A DNA stretch of 64,000 nt from Novispirillum itersonii subsp. itersonii ATCC 12639 (GTDB lineage: Bacteria > Pseudomonadota > Alphaproteobacteria > Rhodospirillales > Rhodospirillaceae). The notes beneath the pieces are model-generated. The model was not told the origin of the DNA. It saw only the letters and a list, made by a program, of their open reading frames with translations, and did not search any database. Position 1 is the stretch's first letter. Every line of letters starts with the position of its first letter. The position numbers and the translations under genes were made by a program. The stretch is taken from NCBI RefSeq assembly GCF_000381985.1, contig NZ_KB907349.1:50814-114813 (forward strand). Reading direction: 5' to 3'. Below, piece by piece: positions 59,057 to 64,000 of this stretch.

Positions 59057-60037
59057 ATGACCGCAGCCTTTCTGCCCCCCCGGCCCGTTGAAGGGCCGGA
59101 TGATCTGGATATCGTCGCCATCGGTGAAGCGATGGTGGAGTTTAATCAGCAGCCGGGGAATATCTCGGTCTCGTCCGCCTATGTGCAGGGATTTGGCGGT
59201 GATACGTCAAACATGGTGATTGCGGCGTCCCGGCAGGGGGCGCGCACGGCTTATGTCAGCCGGATCGGTGACGATGCGTTCGGCGGCCTGCTGCAGGATC
59301 TGTGGCGGCGGGAAGGGGTGGACGCCTCGGCGGTTGCCGTGGTGCCGGGGGCCCAGACCGGGGCCTATTTCGTCACCCATGGCCCGGGGGGCCATGCGTT
59401 CAGCTATGCCCGCCGTCATTCTGCCGCCACCGGCCTGACGGCGGCGGACATTCCCGATAGCCTTCTGGCCCGGACCCGGATGCTACATGCATCGGGGATC
59501 AGTCTGGCAATCTCTTCCTCCGCTGCCAACGCCACCCTGTCGGCGATGGAGCGGGCGGCGGACGTTGGGGTTATGGTCTGCTTTGATCCCAATGTCCGCC
59601 CCAGCCTGTGGCCGATGCCAATGGCCCGGGCGCTGGTGGGGGCCGCTGCCCGGCTGTGTGACCTGTTTCTGCCCGGTGTCGATGACCTGCGGCTGCTGGC
59701 CGGAGTTTCGACCCCGGAGGAAGGGCTGGCATGGTGCCGGGCGCAGGGGGTTAAAACGACGGTCCTGAAAGATGGCCCGCGCCGGGTGTGGATTGATCAC
59801 GACGGACATGTCACATCTGTTCCGGCTTTTGCCGTGCAGGTGGTTGATGCCAGCGGGGCGGGCGATTGCTTCGACGGTGCGCTGGAGGCGCGTCTGGCGG
59901 TGGGTGACACTCTGACCGACGCGGTTTCTTACGCCGCTGCTGCCGCTGCCCTGTCGGCGACAGGGTTAGGAGCGGTGGCCCCGGTTCCCGCTGAGGAAGC
60001 AGTCCGGGCCTTTCTGGCAGAACGGGGGGCCGCCTGA
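59057..60037 (+). CDS. kdgK: 2-keto-3-deoxygluconate kinase (PfkB family)
   Basis: This 326-residue sugar kinase of the PfkB/ribokinase family has the N-terminal VAIGEAMVEFNQ and GFGGDTSNMVIAASRQGA, the latter typical of KDG kinases. The C-terminal signature DASGAGDCFDGALEA contains the catalytic Asp and anion hole. It would phosphorylate KDG to KDPG. It lies 4 bp after the DppF-like gene, so the cluster imports and activates a compound that yields KDG. No KDPG aldolase gene is in the window. Confidence 0.87.
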   Translation: MTAAFLPPRPVEGPDDLDIVAIGEAMVEFNQQPGNISVSSAYVQGFGGDTSNMVIAASRQGARTAYVSRIGDDAFGGLLQDLWRREGVDASAVAVVPGAQTGAYFVTHGPGGHAFSYARRHSAATGLTAADIPDSLLARTRMLHASGISLAISSSAANATLSAMERAADVGVMVCFDPNVRPSLWPMPMARALVGAAARLCDLFLPGVDDLRLLAGVSTPEEGLAWCRAQGVKTTVLKDGPRRVWIDHDGHVTSVPAFAVQVVDASGAGDCFDGALEARLAVGDTLTDAVSYAAAAAALSATGLGAVAPVPAEEAVRAFLAERGAA

Positions 60038-60064
60038 CCCGTTATGGGTCAGGCGACCGGATGG

Positions 60065-60667
60065 TTATGCCGGTTCCGTCGTCCGTTCCTGCCGGGGCGT
60101 GATCGAGGGATCTTCTTCCTGCGCCTGTTCCACAAGGTCAGCAAGAAGGCGCTGCCCCTGCGGCCATTCCCCAAGGCCGGAGTCCGTATTGATATGCCCC
60201 ACAGCCCCGGCATTGATAAAAGTCGATCCCCAGGTGCGGGCGAAGTCCTGTGCCACATCAACACTGCAATAAGGATCGTTCGTACTGCCAACCAGCACGG
60301 ATGGCACCGGGATCGGTGAGGCTGGCGGCGGAAGAAATCCGACGATTTCTTTCGGGGCATTCGGCTGGGTCAGATCCGGCGGGGCGACCAGCATGGCACC
60401 GATGACCCCGTCAGGCGAATGCCTTTCAAACCAATGGGCGACCGTCAGGCAGCCAAGGCTGTGGGCGACCAGAAGAATAGGGTTGCCACGGCTCTGGCCG
60501 AGGCTGCGGATGGTCTGGTCGAGGGTGGCGACCCATTGGTCCCCGACCGGGTTTTCCCAGTCTGCCTGCTCAACGCGGTACCAGTTGCGGGATTTTTGCT
60601 GCCACAGGCTCTGCCAGTGCTGCGGGCCGGAGTTCTGCCAGCCGGGAACGACGAGATAGGTAGTCAT
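60065..60667 (-). CDS. RBBP9/YdeN-family serine hydrolase
   Basis: This 200-residue alpha/beta hydrolase has VVPGWQNSGPQHWQSLWQ at the start, nucleophile elbow AHSLGC (Ser near 70), an acid in SVLVGSTNDPYCS and the catalytic His in GAVGHINTDSGLGEWPQG. The features are diagnostic of the RBBP9/YdeN family. The substrate is unknown. It is convergent with the KDG kinase gene and has a sigma-70-like promoter. Confidence 0.9.
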   Translation of the reverse strand: MTTYLVVPGWQNSGPQHWQSLWQQKSRNWYRVEQADWENPVGDQWVATLDQTIRSLGQSRGNPILLVAHSLGCLTVAHWFERHSPDGVIGAMLVAPPDLTQPNAPKEIVGFLPPPASPIPVPSVLVGSTNDPYCSVDVAQDFARTWGSTFINAGAVGHINTDSGLGEWPQGQRLLADLVEQAQEEDPSITPRQERTTEPA

Positions 60668-60713
60668 GATTTTGAGTCCGGCAATCAGGAGTCGTCTGTT
60701 AGGATCAACAACG

Positions 60714-60741
60714 ATGCTACCGCAGTGCCACGGCCTGTCAA
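60714..60741 (-). promoter_or_regulatory. sigma-70-type promoter of the RBBP9-like gene
   Basis: On the minus strand TTGACA (60741-60736) and TAGCAT (60719-60714) are 16 bp apart, about 45 bp before the start codon. Confidence 0.55.
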
Positions 60742-60841
60742 TAACGAATGTAAAATTAAATATAATGACAATTTTTTTGTGTTAAAATTAATTGCGGCAA
60801 ATTTTCTCTGACCTGACATCCCAGAAAGAAAAGAGAAAATT

Positions 60842-61287
<446 letters not shown>

Positions 61288-61293
61288 TTTTGC

Positions 61294-61321
61294 ACCATAG
61301 ACGGTTCGGGGACGGAATCAA
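61294..61321 (-). promoter_or_regulatory. rnpB promoter
   Basis: On the minus strand TTGATT (61321-61316), a 16-base spacer and TATGGT (61299-61294) precede the RNA 5' end by about 7 bases. Confidence 0.65.
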
Positions 61322-61329
61322 GGTCAGTC

Positions 61330-61363
61330 TGCGGCGGACAGGGGAAGATCCCTGTCCGCCGCA
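61330..61363. terminator. hairpin between the chemoreceptor gene and rnpB
   Basis: A perfect 14-bp stem (61330-61343 with 61350-61363, loop GAAGAT) lies 13 bp after the chemoreceptor stop. No T-run follows on the minus strand, so termination efficiency is uncertain. Confidence 0.5.
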
Positions 61364-61376
61364 GAAAGGGGCAGCA

Positions 61377-63527
61377 TTACCCGGCGCGGATTTCCGCGAT
61401 AAAGGCATCTACTTCTGCCAGAAGAATTTCTGACTGACGGCTGACATCTGCAGCGGCCTGCGTGACCTGGGTGGCGGAGTGTTCTGTTTCCGATGCCGCC
61501 TGGGTTACCCCTTGAATATGGGTCGAGACCTCTGTGGTGCCGGTCGCGGCCTGCTGGGTATTGCCAGCGATTTCGCGGGTGGCAGCATTCTGCTGCTCCA
61601 CGGCACTTGCAATGGTTGCCGCAATCTCATTCATACTGTTGACGGCCTCAACAATGGTTTCAATCATCTGCACGGACTGTGCTGTCTGATTCTGTACTCC
61701 CTCAATCTGGCGGGAAATTTCTTCGGTGGCCCGTGCGGTCTGATTGGCGAGGCTTTTCACTTCATTGGCAACCACGGCAAAGCCTTTTCCGGCGTCACCG
61801 GCCCGGGCCGCCTCAATCGTGGCATTCAGCGCCAGAAGATTGGTCTGGCCGGCAATGGCACTGATCAGAGTCAGAACTTCTCCGATCCGCTGCGAGGAGT
61901 GAGCCAGCCCATCAATCATGGCGCGGGCTGAGGTGGCTTTTTCCATAGCATTGCGTGCTGCGTCGGTTGAGAACTCCACCTGTCGGGCGATTTCGGAGAT
62001 CGAGGCTGACAGTTCTTCCGCACCGGCGGCAACCGTCTGCACGCTGGCTGAAGCCTGTTCGGTTGCGGCGGCAACAGCGGTGGCCTGCTGCTGGGTCTGG
62101 TAAGCCATGGCATTCAAGGCATCTGCCTGGGAATGCAGTTCCGTCGCGGCGCTGGAGACGCTGTTGACAACACCCCGTACCTTGTTCTCGAAAGAATCCG
62201 CTAACTGCATCATTTCGGCTCGGCGCTGTTCTGCCGCCCGCTTCTTACTGGCTTCTTCCTCCAGTTTCAGGCGGTCGATCTCAGACATATTATCGCGGAA
62301 GACCCGCATTGCCTGAGCCATTGCACCGATTTCATCCCCTCGCTCACTGGCAGGGATCGGGATACTCAGGTTGCCTTCTGAAAGGCCCTTCATGGCGATG
62401 GTCATATCACTCAGCGGGCGGGTAATGGTGCGGGAGAACAGAACACTGCAGATCAGCCCAAAGGCAGCAATCGCAGCGCCAACCATCAGCAGGCTGTTTC
62501 TGGCATCCCGGACAGGCTGCAGCACTTCATCTGATTTGATCTGTGCGACCAGAGCGTATGTCACACCACCAAAGATAAAGGGTGCGTAGGAGGTCAAAAC
62601 ATGAGTGCCATCGGCCAGGACTTCTGCCGTTGTTCCTTCCTCACCGGAAAGCGCGGCACGGATTGACGCCGTTTCCCGCTTCTCCTTAAGGATTGTATTG
62701 GTTTTGATAAACCGGGCCTGATTCCGCATCAGCAGATCTTTCCCGATCAGCATGATCTCCCCGCTTTTTCCAAGCCCCTTTTCAGACTGCAGAAGACTGT
62801 TCATGCGGTCGATCGGCATCTGGTAGATCAGGGCACCGAGGAAATTGCCCTTGTCGTCAAGGACCGGTGTACCGATAAAGCTGGCAGGGACATTGTCTGA
62901 CGGCGCATAGCCAGCAAAGTCTGCAAACTGCACGGCCCCGTTCTTTGGTGCCGCGGCAATCTTACGGAAGACAGAGCCAAGGTCGGTGTCTTTCCATTTC
63001 CCGGTCAGAACATTCCCGGCGAAGTCAGGCTCTTTGAAAACGGTGTAGACCACGTCACCCGCCGGAGTGACCAGAAATATATCGTAATATCCTTGGCTTT
63101 CCTGAACTGTCCGCAGCCATGGATGCCAGCGTGCATGAGTGGCGGAATAAGCTGAACCGTCTTTCGCGTCGTCCAGTTTTTGCCGCTCGCCAGCTTTGTA
63201 GGGGCTCTTTGTGATATAGGCGGCCTGCAGGGTCGTTTCCGCATTGCCACCAAGACGGCTATACGCATCTCCCAGTTCATGTAACGCTTCTTGAATATTC
63301 GGGGAGCTTGCCTGTACAATCAGGTCGGTTTAAACCGTTCCCAGGTAAGCTTTCAGCATAGTGTTGCGGCTATCGTGAAGGGTATCGAGCTTTTCAAGTG
63401 CGTCATTTTCCAGCTGACGGGCTTCCAGAAAATAAGCAACGGACGCTGTCACCGTGATCGCCAGCAGAACAATCAGGCCGGTTAGAAGCGGTAACTTTGT
63501 TGCGATACGGAATGTACGCTTTTGCAT
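61377..63527 (-). pseudogene. methyl-accepting chemotaxis protein interrupted by an in-frame TAA
   Basis: The reading frame encodes a chemoreceptor of about 716 residues: first membrane helix (about 10-30), a large periplasmic sensor, a second helix (about 343-365), HAMP, and a full MCP signalling domain with the hairpin-tip sequence [26 protein letters not shown] 63527 has GGAGGGGG upstream. Codon 66 is TAA (63330-63332), after KAYLGTV; the same frame continues at once with [16 protein letters not shown] and stays open to the end. A single change of GAA to TAA explains it. Either the gene is broken, the stop is a sequencing error, or a shortened receptor starts internally (for example at 63053). 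Confidence 0.85.
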
Positions 63528-63839
63528 TTGATTTCCCCCTCCGGGCTGACGGGCGGAACGTGACGTTTCCTGATGATGGTTATGGTTCTACGGGCCAGTC
63601 GCTGCTGTCCTGCCTTAAGCCCCCCCCACCCGCGCCGGTGTATCGGCTTCTGCCGTTTTGTCGTATTCGTGTCTTTCACGCGGGGTCTTCCGGGACCCCG
63701 AGCGATTGGTAGAGAATAGCATTCCGGCTTGATTGGAAATATGAGCAGGATGGATGAGGGAAGGGGAAGGGGACATTGCATTTTGCAAATGCGAACGGCC
63801 ACCCCCCTGAATAAAGAGTCATTTTTGAGAAAAAAGTGT
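63528..63839. other. intergenic region before the rRNA-type promoter
   Basis: These 312 bases hold the chemoreceptor ribosome site and a 7-bp hairpin (63681-63687 with 63694-63700). The A/T-rich tail (63811-63837) may be an UP element. No gene is supported. Confidence 0.5.
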
Positions 63840-63868
63840 TTGACGGTTCTGCGTGGGGGACCTATAAA
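63840..63868 (+). promoter_or_regulatory. strong sigma-70 promoter, probably of an rRNA operon
   Basis: TTGACG (63840-63845), a 17-base spacer and TATAAA (63863-63868) are preceded by an A-tract (TTTTTGAGAAAAAAGTG) like an UP element and followed by a GC-rich CGCCTCCCGACGACGCGGG initiation region. This arrangement is typical of alphaproteobacterial rRNA promoters. Confidence 0.75.
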
Positions 63869-64000
63869 GCGCCTCCCGACGACGCGGGCCGCAGCGAAAA
63901 GCTGACGGTGCGAAGTTGGAAGTCACCCCGGTGGCGCCGCTGTTAGACAAGTGAAGAGAGGGAAGGGATACGTGGGTATCTGGCCGGACGAATGGCTGGA
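63869..64000 (+). other. probable 16S rRNA leader, cut by the window edge
   Basis: The sequence after the promoter contains no protein frame. It includes GACAAGTGAAGAGAGGGAAG and a GGATACGTGGG stretch that resemble leaders ahead of 16S rRNA in this class. The 16S gene itself would lie beyond 64000. Confidence 0.55.

Noticed and set aside
63005..63319. Minus-strand 104-residue frame within the chemoreceptor region
   Set aside because: It is a different frame; the true chemoreceptor frame is continuous across the TAA, so no frameshifted partner gene is needed.

Overview
The window is GC-rich DNA with dense, mostly operonic coding on both strands. It looks like the chromosome of a Gram-negative alphaproteobacterium, probably of the Rhodospirillales type. 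The reasons are the family-level look of the proteins, an ExbB/ExbD/TonB system, iron-uptake genes preceded by Fur-like boxes, a bacterial class A RNase P RNA, and an alphaproteobacterial-style rRNA promoter and leader at the right edge. I cannot name the genus from sequence alone. I saw no transposase, integrase, phage module, CRISPR array or tRNA.

Region by region. 1-2314: exbB-exbD-tonB, ending in a strong terminator. 2367-5499: an IclR regulator with a palindrome array in front, then formimidoylglutamase (hutG) and a glutamate symporter (gltS). 5585-9541: a YbaN-type membrane protein, a PAS-AAA-Fis sigma-54 activator, a C-terminally extended aspartate decarboxylase (panD) and a cation/proton antiporter. 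9489-15614: three TGTCCGG dyads and a GG-N10-GC sigma-54 promoter in front of a five-gene branched-chain-amino-acid-type ABC transporter plus an alpha/beta hydrolase. 15631-19948: an orphan TolC-type outer-membrane factor with a C-terminal SPOR-like domain, a DUF1244 protein, and methylmalonate-semialdehyde dehydrogenase. 19967-25035: a DUF6134 gene convergent with an operon of DUF3429, folE, cyclopropane-fatty-acid synthase, MFS carrier and DUF3833 lipoprotein. Both units have TGATCC-type ECF promoter candidates resembling those of the RpoE-ChrR singlet-oxygen regulon. 25064-29676: a RidA protein and paaABCDE, the phenylacetyl-CoA epoxidase, without the rest of the paa pathway.

29674-49338 is mainly an iron island. 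It holds a FecI-type sigma factor without FecR, a Fur box, a TonB-dependent receptor, and a long minus-strand operon: NRPS, lysine/ornithine N-hydroxylase, fhuD, fused fhuB, fhuF and a PLP enzyme. A divergent plus-strand operon carries an unknown 133-residue protein, an IucB-like acyltransferase and a MATE exporter. A separate fhuC lies further right. Together these genes could make, export, re-import and reduce a hydroxamate siderophore built by a single NRPS module whose condensation domain lacks the usual HHxxxDG histidine pair. The exbB-exbD-tonB genes at the left edge could energise the receptor.

49535-60037 is one long co-directional cluster: an Opp/Dpp-type ABC transporter, a D-aminoacylase-family deacylase, RidA, IclR, a DSD1/D-threonine-aldolase-family PLP enzyme and a 2-keto-3-deoxygluconate kinase. 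The enzyme set suggests deacetylation of N-acetyl-D-glucosaminate, dehydration/deamination to KDG, then phosphorylation to KDPG. 60065-64000 carries an RBBP9-like hydrolase, rnpB, a chemoreceptor gene broken by one in-frame TAA, and a strong sigma-70 promoter that probably starts an rRNA operon beyond the edge.
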